NCBI RefSeq assembly: GCF_000801105.2
Contig: NC_079514.1
Coordinates: forward strand, 32,599,075 to 32,663,074
Origin: Raphanus sativus
Taxonomy: Eukaryota > Streptophyta > Magnoliopsida > Brassicales > Brassicaceae
DNA: 64,000 nt
Direction: 5' to 3'
Shown: positions 38,281-49,807 of the stretch, one piece after another
How positions within the stretch are numbered: position 1 is the stretch's first letter
Layout: each line of letters starts with the position of its first letter
Notes under the pieces: generated by a model
The model's database searches: none
Seen by the model: the letters and a program-made list of their open reading frames with translations, nothing else
What the model was told of the DNA's origin: nothing
Translations under genes and position numbers: made by a program

Positions 38281-39094
38281 TGTAGGTAGTATCACCAAAA
38301 CAGAGTTATGTGAAACAGAGTTATATGATATGGGGAACAAGAGGAAGTTGGGCCTCGAAGATAATAAGAGCACATGCCCAGGAGAGAAGGCGGCAAAGTT
38401 TGATTTAAGAAGTTCAGAGGTGAAAACAAAAGAGTACGGAGAAGATGAAGATGGAGCCAGCTGGAGAAGTGGTCCTGCGTAAATCATAAGCTTCTCATCT
38501 CAACCTACATCTAAGGGTTGAGAAGCTATCCACTTGTAATGAGATTATCAAATGTAACTAGGGTTTTAGATTCATCTCTGAGACTATATAAGGTCTGCGA
38601 TTGTAAACATTGAGGGTGAAAATAAGAAGTAAAGTTTCAATCTTTGAGTTGTTTTGTAGTTTAAACATGGTATCAGAGCCCACTTATTTTCGGAGCATTG
38701 CAGGTAAGCTGCAGTACCTTACTTTGACACATCCTGATATACAATTTGCCGTTAATTTTGTGTGTCAGAGAACGTTGGTGGAGGATAACGAGACATAGAG
38801 CTTTGGACTACAGTAGAGATAGGATCATAATCTCATTACAAGTGGATAGCTTCTCAACCCTTAGATGTAGGTTGAGATGAGAAGCTTATGATTTACGCAG
38901 GACCACTTCTCCAGCTGGCTCCATCTTCATCTTCTCCGTACTCTTTTGTTTTCACCTCTGAACTTCTTAAATCAAACTTTGCCGTCTTCTCTCCTGGGCC
39001 TGTGCTCTTATTATCTTCGAGGCCCAACTTCCTCTTGTTCCCCATATCATATAACTCTGTTTCACATAACTCTGTTTTGGTGATACTACCTACA
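38281..39094. repeat. Near-perfect inverted duplication, 268-bp arms, 278-bp spacer
   Basis: The left arm 38281-38548 and right arm 38827-39094 are reverse complements over their whole length with no indel; paired coordinates always sum to 77375. I found two mismatches (one in the GAGAAGGCGGCAAAG segment, one in the GAGCACATGCCC segment). The left arm carries the 3' coding end of the RPA-like relic and about 65 bp beyond. Short open frames in both arms are reverse readings of that sequence, not genes. A transcript across the locus would fold into a long hairpin. Confidence 0.95.
38549..38826 (+). mobile_element. Copia retrotransposon deletion remnant in the hairpin spacer
   Basis: An LTR-like end finishing ACA at 38667 is followed directly by TGGTATCAGAGCC (38668-38680), the primer-binding site complementary to initiator tRNA-Met used by Ty1/copia elements. 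Only 20 or so bases later the frame reads [19 protein letters not shown], the conserved reverse transcriptase/RNase H border of copia polyproteins. Gag, protease, integrase and most of the polymerase are gone, so this is an internally deleted copy. Confidence 0.8.
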
Positions 39095-39491
39095 GGGTGC
39101 TGATATTCAGGAGGAAGGGGGCAAGGCCAAGAAGCCACAAAATGCTTAGCTTTATAGCTCAAGGAGTGAGGAAGCCCAATGCTCACAGAAGCTCATCCAT
39201 AGGATTTTATTTTACTTGCTTTTGAGCTACAATAGATTGTTTAGGATTTTGATGATATCTTGAATCATGACATCTCTGTTTTTTCTTAATCTTTTCATTG
39301 GGTCCACTCATTTCCAATAAAATTCTATTTTTCAAGTTTCTCAGCATCAATTTGTGAATATGATCCATCAAAGTAGCTAAAATCTTTTTTCTTAAAGACC
39401 TCTTCCTATTCCTTACGAGGTTGACACTACTTTTCATTTACAAAACAGTCATCAGTCCACTAAGACTACTTTCATTGAACAATGGTTATAA
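39095..39491. other. Flank of the inverted duplication
   Basis: On the minus strand, open frame continues past the arm to about 39186 (HFVASWPCPLPPEYQH upstream of the duplicated coding tail). The right copy was therefore duplicated with, or landed next to, a different coding context. The rest is AT-rich and unassigned. Confidence 0.4.
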
Positions 39492-39734
39492 GAGCATCTG
39501 CATCGCAGAAACATGGGTGAGGTTTCCAATTTCTTTTTTAAAAATTTTTCTGATATAAGAAAAAAAAATTAAAAAAAGATCAATCGTGAGACGCTACGTG
39601 TCAGTGGATCCCGTGCACAGTGAAAAAATCCACCCACAACCGCCTCTTATTTGGCGACATTTTTTCTTGGTTTCCACATTTTTGTGGTCTCCACTCCTCT
39701 AAAACCCCTTTAAAAACGGGCGATACAGATGCTC
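39492..39734. mobile_element. GAGCA-type MITE with TAA target duplication
   Basis: It begins GAGCATCTGCATCGCAG and ends GCGATACAGATGCTC, good 15-bp inverted repeats, flanked by TAA (39489-39491, 39735-39737). The length of 243 bp matches its relatives at 18535 and 34399. Confidence 0.82.
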
Positions 39735-41070
39735 TAAGTATTCCATTTACAGTTTTTAATAATCCACCTCAATTTTTTTAACCTAGTAATTCAACATCCG
39801 TATAAATTTTATCTTTACGGTAATTTTGTTTAATATTATTCAACATCCTAATCTACTATTCTTATTTTCTTTTATATTTGTATATTTTACATACTAACAA
39901 AAATAATAAATTGTGACTAAATCAAAATAAATAATTATTAAACAAATTTATTTAAAAACAAATTATCCTTTTAATTATTTTTACTAATAATAAATATTAA
40001 AATAACTATTATTGAAATATATTTTACAAGTGTAGTTTTTAGTGTCCGAATAAAATGAACCAAATTTCTGTTTACTGAGTTTTTAAAATAAGAATTTTTA
40101 ATATAAGAATAATATATGAATTTTCTTTTTTACTGTCACATAATTGAACTAAAATAGATAGGGTGAAAAGGAAAATACCAAAATATATATGCAGCCAATA
40201 AGAAAATATCTTAGACTCAATTTATGCCTTAATCAAAACACATTGCTTCATATAAAGACATGTGTCACTTGTGGTCCTACAATTCCTTTGTTTCAGCTGT
40301 TGATAGTAACAACACTGGTAAACCCACATTAGCCATTTTTTGTTTGTTTTCAACTCCATTGTGTGTGTTTGCTCATGATCTAAGGTTAAATTGTAAGAAA
40401 GAGTCAGTAATGAGGTTTACTGATGATCCACCTGATAACAACGAGTTTTCAAATTAAAAACAACCTGTTCGGTAAAAAACATAAGGAAACTTACTTGACA
40501 CATTAAGTAAGGTAGCTAATATTAACAATCATCGGAATGAAATATATTCAGTGGCAATAGAATTTCATAAATCCTTGACCAGCTCCCTTAAAAACACTGT
40601 CTGAGCATTTAAATCGATTATCCAAAAGGCAGGGTCAGATGCTACTTTGTTCTTTTAACTGGACTGCTGTAGTGTCTCTGTTTAAGCTAGCTAGGAAAAC
40701 CAGGAAACACTTGCAAGAAAAAGGAAGAAACAGTCACAAGTACTAGCAAAAGTTGTTATAACTATATTTGTAACTATATGTTCATACATATTTAATATTT
40801 CTTTCAAATCCTTACCAAATCTGTCTCTAATACTAGCTACGGAAATCCAAGCCGATCTTCAACCTCCACAAATGTTCCAGGAACAATCAGCACACGCAAC
40901 AAACACTTTTTTCTCAAAGTCAAGTTTCTCTCTTGTGTCTTTAGAAAGATTGCAGCCTTCGCGAAACCTCACACATAATCTTTAATTTCCAAAGAATTGC
41001 TTAATCACACCACATATCATCGTACAGAGCAACATTAGCAATCTTCTGCGCAAAGCGCGGACACACCTAG
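39735..41070 (+). mobile_element. DNA ending in a Helitron 3' terminus
   Basis: The right end reads TGCGCAAAGCGCGGACACACCTAG followed by T (CTAG at 41067-41070), a Helitron hairpin and terminus. The matching 5' TC end is not identified. An open stretch at 40260-40457 and a coding-like string around 40260-40440 remain unassigned and may be captured host sequence. Confidence 0.55.
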
Positions 41071-42967
41071 TATATTATTATAAACTTATTATACATAATC
41101 CAACAATAACGCGGACAAAATCTCTACTTGTTTTTAATAAGAGTTTTATCTTTTTTCTTTTAAAAATAAAACCATCGGCAAGAAAAAATATTCACAACAA
41201 AATATGCTGGAAGATTGGGAATGAATTCTCCAAAACTATGTACACTTCTTAATCAATATCTTTTATTTCAATCCCTCATTTTAAACATGTCATTTCATTG
41301 CTATTTAATATCAATTTATATATTTACAAAGACATCCCGACTTAATCATTTCAACATTATAGAAAATTTAACATCTCAAATCCTGAAAAGCTAAAATGAT
41401 AAGAAAAAAATTACAGTACTAAATGAGAATAGAGATGTTGAAGCAATCAAGTTGATGACAAAATCAGATAAATGATTGCTAGGATCTGAAAGATTGGACA
41501 TGAACATATGATGTCTTGGGGTGTCCATGTTTATTGCAAATGTCTTCAAAACATAACAGTAGCTACAATATACCCATTGGAGTGCTTTGGATCGTTGTTT
41601 TTATTAAAGCATTTATGCATTGTTGTTAGTAATTGGACGAGCTTTGAATCGTTTTTAGCTATTGAATGTGATTTGGTTATTAGGAGTTAGGTCTACAATC
41701 GATGTCATCTCTCAAATATCGCTTGTAGGATGGCCATGGCCTTCTTTTATTTTATTTTCTTGGTTCCGAATCAAACCTTCTCTACAAGAGACAAACACAC
41801 ATGTACATTCTTTATTTAGTCTATATAATCAATTTGTTTAAAATTATATGATGTTCAAAACATAAGATGTTTTGAGATTTTAAGGTTAACTTTAATTTTA
41901 TTGGAAATTGTTCATCCAATTAAATTTCACAGTTTTTTTATATAATTGGTTTAGTGATTCAAAATTGTATTTTAAGAGTGTTTTTTAAGAGGAAAGTAAG
42001 TTTTCTTCAAATTTCCACATCACAAAGTCAACAAACGTCTGTGCTTATAATAATTCACATTGGCAGAATTCAAGTCCATCTTACGACAACCAAATCTGCC
42101 ATGAAAGAAGTAATCATTTTGACTCTTGAAACCTCCATTATCAGAAGTCACAACCAATCTCTATCATTCAACTATTCTCTTTAATCCTTCCTTCATGATA
42201 TTGTTTCACCTCCCTTCTTTGTCATCCTATTTAAATCACTTCAGTGAAGGTTTTTTCCAAACGAAATCTACAACATCCACAACAAAATATATAAAGCCAT
42301 GACAAAATATGTTAAGATAGCCAACGGGAACGACGGTGTTGGGATCCAACCCCCCGCCATATACTATTTTAATTAAATTAATTGAAATTTAGATGAGAAA
42401 TATTTTATTAAAAATTTTAATTTTAATTTTTCTATAACTTCCTATATTAGTTTTCGATCTTTAATTTATGAATAGTATGTGAAATTTTATTTTGTGATGT
42501 ATACCATTTGTGTAGAAAATAATTCTAAAAACCTCTCTTTACGTTTTTTAAACCCTAAATTTACTATACGTCCGATTAGTTTTCTAGTGCATCTTTTGTT
42601 AGAATACTTCCCAAGAAGTCATCTAAACCATAAAATCAAACTACCATAAAATTGCAAAATTTTGAAAATATTAAAAGTAATAGTTTTATGCATATGATGT
42701 TTACCATTCTATTTATTTATAGAAACATAAGAACAAGTCTAAAGTTTTCACTTATTAGATGAGCAAAAAATTTGTAACTTTTTAGAAATTAGATTCGGTT
42801 AAAACGGAACATAATAAAGTGAATTACTTAAATTAGCTATTTTAGCTATATATATATATATATATGCATGTTGCCAAAGTAAAAATACATCACCTTTCCT
42901 TTAAGAGTTTAAAACCATTATCAGTTAAGTGCTAAAAAAACCCATTATCAATTCATTTCTATCATAT
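41071..42967. other. Intergenic DNA upstream of the defensin-like gene
   Basis: No gene recognised. A long (TA)n run at about 42847-42866 lies 100 bp upstream of the defensin-like start codon and could serve as its TATA region. Confidence 0.4.
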
Positions 42968-43983
42968 ATGATGAGAAAAACCTGTCAACTCTCGTTTACA
43001 GTCTTGACTATCTTCATCATTCTTGTGCTAGGTTTGTATTTATATTTTAAGTTTATCTTAACATATTACATATTCTCGTTATAAAATAAAATGATTTTGA
43101 ATATATGATTTTGATATTTTGGAAACATCATTCTGGCTATATTGTGTAATATACATCTTAATTTATATAGTGTAGAAGTTGATATTTAAAGTATCTCTTT
43201 TATGTAAATTTCAAAACATACATAAAAGCTAGAAAACCGAGCTTAGAGGTTTTTGTATAAATATATATGGTCTTTATAATTTAAGAAAAACTATAATATA
43301 GAAATGGTTCCAAATATTTCCACTTTTTATCATCTATCTTTCAACTGTTTTTAAAAACATACAAATTTGGTAACAAGTGTTTTTCATAACTGTTAATGCC
43401 ATTTTAAGTAAATTTATATAATATATTACGTTATATTTGTACATTTTGTAGTAATTTGTTACTTTTTACAAATAAAAAATAATATAAAAAAAATTTATAT
43501 GTTAGTCTCACTTTATCAGTAAATTCATACATTATTCAGAGTACATACTCACGACCGAAAAAATACTTTGGTTATTCAATCACATATATATATATATATG
43601 CTCATTCGTTACTTCAATCTCTCTTTCTCTATTGGTAATAATTCCTAAAACTAAAATTTGAAAATCTGTCTTTTTCTTTTCATAAATAAATTTTATATTT
43701 TTGTTAAAAATTTTATGTTCCAAAAAATGAGAAAATTAGTATTTTTTCCATTTTGATTAAAAAATCTGGTATTTTATATTCAACAGGAACGATGGCAAAT
43801 GTATTAAAAGAAGAGAGAAAATGGTGTGATGAACAACAACTCCCTGTGAATAAAGATGGGATGTGTGTAGAATCTGAATGCCAAAAAAATTGTCGTGAGA
43901 AACGCGGACCTAAGACGAAGAGTGTATGCTTTGGGTCAAAAACCAGAAAACCTATGCGTTGCATTTGCGCAATTTCTTGTTAA
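42968..43983 (+). CDS. Defensin-like (DEFL/LCR-type) secreted cysteine-rich peptide
   Basis: Two exons, 42968-43031 and 43787-43983, encode 86 aa with one phase-1 intron placed just after the signal peptide, the usual DEFL architecture. Residues 1-21 begin MMRKTCQLSF and form a hydrophobic secretion signal. The mature part has eight cysteines: the first in KWC, then an MC, a C-x4-C-x3-C pattern, a single C, and C-x-C plus a final C at the stop. This spacing suits the cysteine-stabilised alpha-beta fold. It is lysine/arginine-rich. Relatives act as antimicrobial peptides or as pollen-pistil signals; which applies here cannot be told. The frame, splice sites and all cysteines are intact although the neighbourhood is a transposon desert. 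I do not recognise the specific orthologue. Confidence 0.85.
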
Positions 43984-45800
43984 CGTGCTGGTTAAGTATG
44001 GTGACCAAATATGATGCTCAACAATAATATCTTTAAAGTATTTTTTACATTTTGTTCTGTTATTTTTTCTTTAACACTATAATATTTTTATCGAAAGCCT
44101 TATAATAAAGTAATATAGTTGACATGTAAATAAAGTATTGAAATGTTCGTTTCGGATTTGTTGCATTATTTATAATAATTAATAACATAAATGTTAATCA
44201 AGACACATTGGTTAGTAAAATCAGTGAACTTTTGTCTTTTCATTGTATTTAGTTAATTCCGGCCAATTGAGCTTAATGTCTGATAGGTATGCTGCCTTAA
44301 ACATGCATAATTAATGGTTATATATGTAGAAGTTACATGTGATAGTTATTGGCTTATAGAGTTCCTTAAATTAAGAAGTGTATCAAGTTAATATTGATTT
44401 CTATCTGACACCATCTTCATATCTCAATATAAGTCCATGAAATCTAAAATTGCTTATATTCACCAACAAACTTCTATAGGCAATTTTACTAAATAGATTA
44501 TTTTCAATTTTTTGTCGCAAAATAGACTCTACTGAGGAAAATGACCAAAATATTTCAATTAATAGGTAAAAAATATTATAATACCCTAGATATATATATA
44601 TATATAAAAAATAAAAACTAAAAAAAAAAATTTAATAGTTTCAGATTATCTGTTTTCAAATTCAGTTTTTTTATAAATTGAATTTTTTTTTCAAAATTGT
44701 TTTTGTTTTTTTTCAAATTTATTTTTATAAATCGAAATACTTTCTGAACCTATTTTTCAGATCTCATTTTTCAAATTTTTAATATTTATTTTTTATTTTT
44801 AAAAATTTTAAACCTTAATCCCAAAATCCTCACTTCTTAAATCTAAACCCTAAGGTTTAGATTAATTAACATTAGGGGTATAAATATATATTTATCACTT
44901 TAATAAAATATTTTGGTCATTTTTGATTCTTAGAGTCTATATTTGTGACAAAAAATATTTTTGTGCTATCTTAGCTTATTTTTTAACTTCTTCGATTTAT
45001 ATTTGTATATATATTGGCTGAGATAGTGTTTGTAAAATGTCTGTTTGTACAGTGAACCTATCAACAAATTATGAGTCTCACGAACCATTATTTAGACTCT
45101 TTACTTTGATGAAATTTTGAGTATCTAGATTTCAATGCAATTTGGCTACCACGTTTAAGATGGTTAACAAGTGGGATTAGATTTGAAGAAATGGGCAAAA
45201 GATATAGATTGACATCTGCACAACAGTCTCTGTGTATACGACAGATGAAGGTCATGCTTAGATATCAGCCTTATATGTGAAGGAAGCCCGAGAGGTAAAT
45301 TAGTATATGAAAACTGTTCAGCACTTGCGTTTTTACTGTATTAAACTTAAGATTGCAAATTGTGAGTGGAGTGCGTTTTGAGATCGTATACCTCGAATTT
45401 GATGCTTTAGAGGCTGAGAATAAAAAGATTGCTACTTAAAATAAAGTATGAGTTAAGAAATTTGAAAATTTTCCTGCTTGGAATCTAATTCAGGCTCAAG
45501 AAATTTGGCGATCCTTATGCTGTCAAAAACTTTCAGCTCAAGGTAAGGTGTTTTTGTTCACATTGCTACTGTTTCTTGAGGTTTATTCTATTGTTCACTG
45601 GATCTCTCATGGATGTAATGCCGAGGATTCTCTCGTTTGCATTGTTTTGTCTCCTTTGTGATGAAATGTACAAGGAGAGGTTTTTCAAGTTTTGAGCAAT
45701 CCGGAGCAAACAGATTATGGCAAAGAAGGTGTTAAACATCAAGTTTTCGTTCTCTTTCTTTACAATATTTCTATCTACCATTTCAGTTGAAACTGTAGCG
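43984..45800. other. Intergenic DNA, unassigned
   Basis: AT-rich, with a (TA)n run near 44588. From about 45100 composition becomes more coding-like (fewer stops, GC-balanced codons), but no family could be named. Confidence 0.4.
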
Positions 45801-45819
45801 ATTTAAGCTGGTTCAATTT

Positions 45820-46410
45820 TGGTTTTTGAGGGATGCAAAGGTTGATCGTGCAACTGTATTGGTTTGCTCTTCGGAAGCAAAGTCTGAAGAACACGTTGGG
45901 AAGCTTGTACTTGCTTATTTGGCATGAATTAAAGCTGATTTAGAATTATATAAGCCTGGAATCAGAAAGCAAATGCTTCAAGACAAAATGATGTTTACTT
46001 TTTCTACATGAAAATATGTATGGGAAATGTGTGCAGGCTCTACTGAAAGAAAGGAAAGACGAGCTCCTTGCTATATTGAAAATGATACTCCCTTTGTTTC
46101 ATATTAAGTGTCGTTTTAGACTTGTGCACATGGTTTAATAAATAATTTAATTTTGCATTTTCTATATAAAAAAATCATTACACATACTCATATTTCAACC
46201 AATTGAAAAATACACTGGAGAGTAAAGTTAACAAATTCTGCCTACAAATGCTAAAAACGACACTTATTTTACAATGAAATTTTTTTTCTACAACGACACT
46301 TAATATGAAACGGAAGAAGTACTTTACTTTAATTGTCATCAAAGTTCGGCAGAATCGAGAAGCTTTAAAATTTGTTATGGTAGCTGGTCAAAAGATAAGT
46401 AATTATCTTA
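45820..46410 (+). pseudogene. Unidentified decayed coding sequence split by a Stowaway MITE
   Basis: Plus-strand strings such as ATVLVCSSEAKSEEHVGKL and ALLKERKDELLAIL (before 46085) and VRQNREALKFVMVAGQK (after 46325) look like real protein, but they are broken by stops and by the MITE. I could not identify the parent gene. Confidence 0.35.
46088..46319. mobile_element. Stowaway-type MITE (Tc1/mariner), TA duplication
   Basis: The ends CTCCCTTTGTTTCATATTAAG and CTTAATATGAAACGGAAGAAG are long inverted repeats with the CTCCCTC-GTTTC signature. TA lies at 46086-46087 and 46320-46321. 232 bp, non-coding. Confidence 0.9.
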
Positions 46411-46779
46411 TTTATTAATTAAATCTAAGTACATAGTGTAAAAGAGGTTATTAAATCGTTGTATAGCGATGTTCTTAAAATCTTTGAAAATTGGCAGATT
46501 CACTTATTAGTTCTTTTTAAGAGAATCACTAAATTAGATTCTTTGTCAAACAATATCTATATATCCTATTTGGAATTTGGCCAATATTGTACAATAAAAA
46601 TACCGCAAAGAAGAATTTGGAATTTCATAAAAAGATGATATCCAAAGAGAATAAATGGTGTTACATGAAGAGAAGCAAAATGGGGTTTTAATGCTGTATA
46701 ATTATGCTATTACAAACTATGATAATGTTACCTGACTGCATCACATGAACCACTCTATCAGATCCATGTTTGATAGTAC

Positions 46780-46925
46780 TTCTTGCGCCATGTTGCAAAT
46801 CTCTTGTAAGCCTTCTCTCCGTTAATTCACATAATTTCATTTTCACTAGAACTCGAAACCTAGACCTCCTGATATAGAAGCATTAATGAACCCTTAATTA
46901 AACCACTGGACCAAGATGACTTATG
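46780..46925 (-). mobile_element. SINE-like tRNA-derived fragment
   Basis: On the minus strand TGGTCCAGTGG (about 46901-46912) fits an A-box and GGTTTCGAGTTC (about 46849-46860) a B-box with one extra base, about 48 bp apart. Target duplications were not fixed. Confidence 0.5.
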
Positions 46926-47299
46926 TCTCCGGTTCTTTCCAGCGTAGTTTCTCTTTATGGCTTAGTCATGATCTGGTGATCAGTCCATCCTAGCATAAGA
47001 TGTGTTAGATTGTGTAAGAAGAACATGTTTTTGATGTTTAATGTCAATCTTCATATGACAAAAAGTGTAAGAAGTGGTCAGTTTTTTTTCTTTGAGATGT
47101 ACAAATGCATATTCACCAGTGGCATCAGTTCAAGGGTGTCTCTTATATAACATAAAAAGCTCTTAATGTTTATTGCTATGAATTTGGACAAAAGTGTCTG
47201 TGATGTAGTTTAGTCTTGAACTGGGTTCATAAAATAACACTACAAGAAATGGGTTTTGAGGATAATTTATGTCAAAATTTAAGAAAGCACAATTATTAT

Positions 47300-47346
47300 A
47301 TTAAAATAATTTTAAAAACCAGCATGTAGCGCCTGCAAACCCCTAG
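47300..47346 (+). mobile_element. Possible Helitron 3' terminus
   Basis: GTAGCGCCTGCAAACCCCTAG followed by T ends at 47346. The CTAG terminus is right but the hairpin is poor, so this is tentative. Confidence 0.35.
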
Positions 47347-48679
47347 TATTTGTATAAATCACGTTTGACATTAAGCTATTATCAATGAATCATGGCTAAG
47401 TCTTCTGCTGAGTTCCTTGTTTTCTTCTACCTCTTGCGAATGCAAGAAAATAAGAATCTTGAAGGGGTCTATCTAGGAAAATGTTAGAGTGGAGAGAGTC
47501 ATCTTAGCTTTAGTAGGCATGACCGCATGAGTACTCGGGCATCTTTCGGTTCATATTGTTTTTTTTGGGGTTCAACCTTCTAGACCTCATTAAAAGTTAT
47601 ATATTACTAGGTGATAATCCACGTCCTGCGCGGAATGAGTTATTTAAAAATGACTTTTAATTTATAGATATTAGAAATTCAAAATACATAAAGTAAGATA
47701 TAATAGAATATATATGTATAACGCTGCGATTAATATAATTCAAATTAATTAAAAATGAATGTAAAAGTTTGTTTAAATAGAGGATGAGACCAACGCTACA
47801 TAAACAATACAAATTTATCATGAATTTAAGAAAGACAAAACATATAAAATAGAACTATTGTTTTCATAACAGAATTATTATGATAATAATTAAAGGAATA
47901 TAGATAATAGGAAAAAACACCAAATCTAGTGAAAATTGTCTTCAAAACTCTTCGTTTGCAATCCTATAGAAAAAATAACAATGAATAAGTTTATCAAAAA
48001 AATTATAATAATTTACTCTTTTCTACAAATTGAAATGATATACCTCTTTCTGAAAGCATCGATTTCTTGAACATCAGAGATGAAATTCAAACCTTGCATT
48101 TGAGTGATATTTTTGAGCTGTTAAGATTGTGATGGAGGTGATCATGTAGTATAGGCAATATATATAGTACGCCGAATTTACTTAATGTGCGGAAATATTG
48201 ATATGTAATTACGATGTTAACGAATCATCATTAATGTAGACAGTATCGAATTGAGTAATAATTAGGAAAAAGATTTTTTTCAGACCATGAGATGACAATA
48301 TCGCATAAATGGTAACCTCCCAATCAAATTTAAGAATAAATGCATGATTTGTTTTTAAAAATAGAATCAATTTTGAGTCTTAGAAACATTATTTGAATAT
48401 ATTAGACATAAACACTTTTCGTAAAAAAAATTGAATCAATCACATTTTTAAAGCAGTAATCTGCTGAAATAAATCCATGGCTACAATTTATATGATTGCA
48501 TATCTACTTACCTTTTATTCGCCCATTGACATAGCAAAACAATACATTACCATGCTCTAATCATGCAAAGTCAAAAAACGAATAAGTTTTTTTTTGTAAT
48601 TTATTTAGCTTCTTGGTTTTGCAAATATACGTCTCGGGTTACAGTAAAGTAAAAAAACGAATATGTTTTTTTTTAAATT

Positions 48680-48749
48680 GATTTAGCTTCTTGGTCTTGA
48701 AATTAGTGGTCACACGATTTAGCTTCTTGGTCTTGAAATTAGTGGTCAC
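48680..48749. repeat. Tandem duplication, 36-bp period
   Basis: A 34-bp unit beginning GATTTAGCTTCTTGGTC occurs at 48680-48713 and again identically at 48716-48749. A diverged third start lies near 48606. Confidence 0.85.
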
Positions 48750-49130
48750 CTAGATTTATCACACAAATATTCTAACAAATAATATGAACAAATTAGTCTA
48801 ATTAGTTAAAACCCACAGTATGGACTCATTAGGTGTCACTACCAATAACATTTTAATCGTTTGTAGTTGGCTAACTATGGATTATTTGACAGTCACATAT
48901 ACTCTAATAATATGGCTCATATCATTTTGTTAAGGTTATTTTTCAAGTTAGAGTAGTTAATTTTTTTTATAATAGTGAAGGATCACAAACTATGTTATTA
49001 GTGTTTTGTTTATGTGTAAGTTGTGGTTTGAGCTTGAAGTATTTCTCTTTATAGACAATCCGAGAACTAAATACGCTGAGACATTTTCCTATAATAACGA
49101 CTGATGATATAAATATTAGTTTATTATTTG

Positions 49131-49236
49131 GTCCATATTAGTTTTTTTATACATTGTTAAAAAATATTTCTCTTTTGAAATAACAGGAACTTTATTATTT
49201 GGTCCATATTAGTTTTTTATACATTGTTAAAAAATA
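49131..49236. repeat. Direct repeat of about 45 bp, period 61
   Basis: TTATTATTTGGTCCATATTA and the following T/A-rich tail occur at 49131 and again at 49192, differing mainly in T-run length. Confidence 0.8.
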
Positions 49237-49807
49237 GATATGGTTTATGAGCATTATTCATTGTTTCAGTATTTGATAATGAGGTACGGAATGTTGAGTA
49301 TCCGAACTTTATATACATAGAGTATCAGTATATTTTCTTATATAATTGCGCTTTAAAAATGAAAAGCGCAATTACTATAAAACAAACCTACTAATAAATT
49401 TCTCTGTTTTGAATAAAAAATGAAAAGCACAATTATATATGGAAAAAATTGGTCAATCCGAATTCTCACAACATTCTACGAAATTGTTTAATATGGAAAC
49501 TATGTGACTTTGTTATATATGGAAAAACAAAGTCAACACATAAATGATTGATTGAAAATTAATCATCTTTTATTACCTTTAATGATCATAACAATGATTC
49601 ATGTGTTATAACATATTTAGACTGATTTGACAATGGCAAAATAATGTAATTAGTCTAGTAATGAAAGGGTTTTATCAAAATAGGGGTGAGAGTGAATGTG
49701 AGGATGCCACCTAGGAATTGGCATTGTGTAAATAACATATCAAGTTAAGGTTGTTTTCTTTTAGTGCTCCTAAAATAATATATAGAGGATGAGATTAGAT
49801 TCAGTCA

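Larger units (their letters stand above)
34921..38482 (+). pseudogene. RPA70-like (replication protein A large subunit) relic, interrupted twice
   Basis: Readable pieces include VDPGIYQYPPLSNTVPEV (around 34935), LVQFSVSDGTE..TTVFVAF (35690-35760) and, after a large insertion, DGEMTKLTNARA (37532-37570). The joined string matches the C-terminal OB-fold of RPA70-like proteins, which many plant Helitrons also carry. Later pieces include a beta-strand stretch near 37930 and a charged tail ending GASWRSGPA then TAA (38482 region). An LTR-type element (35762-37527) and a SINE (37729-37889) split it. Stops and frame changes make it non-functional. Whether it came from a cellular RPA1 gene or from a Helitron-borne copy is open; a Helitron-type 3' end lies at 41070. 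Confidence 0.6.

Noticed and set aside
38263..39186. Matching open frames of 70-97 codons on both strands
   Set aside because: They are forward and reverse readings of the inverted arms. Only the strand continuing the RPA-like relic (ending GASWRSGPA) is ancestral coding sequence.
40260..40457. 65-codon open frame with a hydrophobic middle, possible secreted peptide
   Set aside because: It lies in DNA ending with a Helitron terminus and lacks a cysteine pattern, a supported start or a relative that I recognise.
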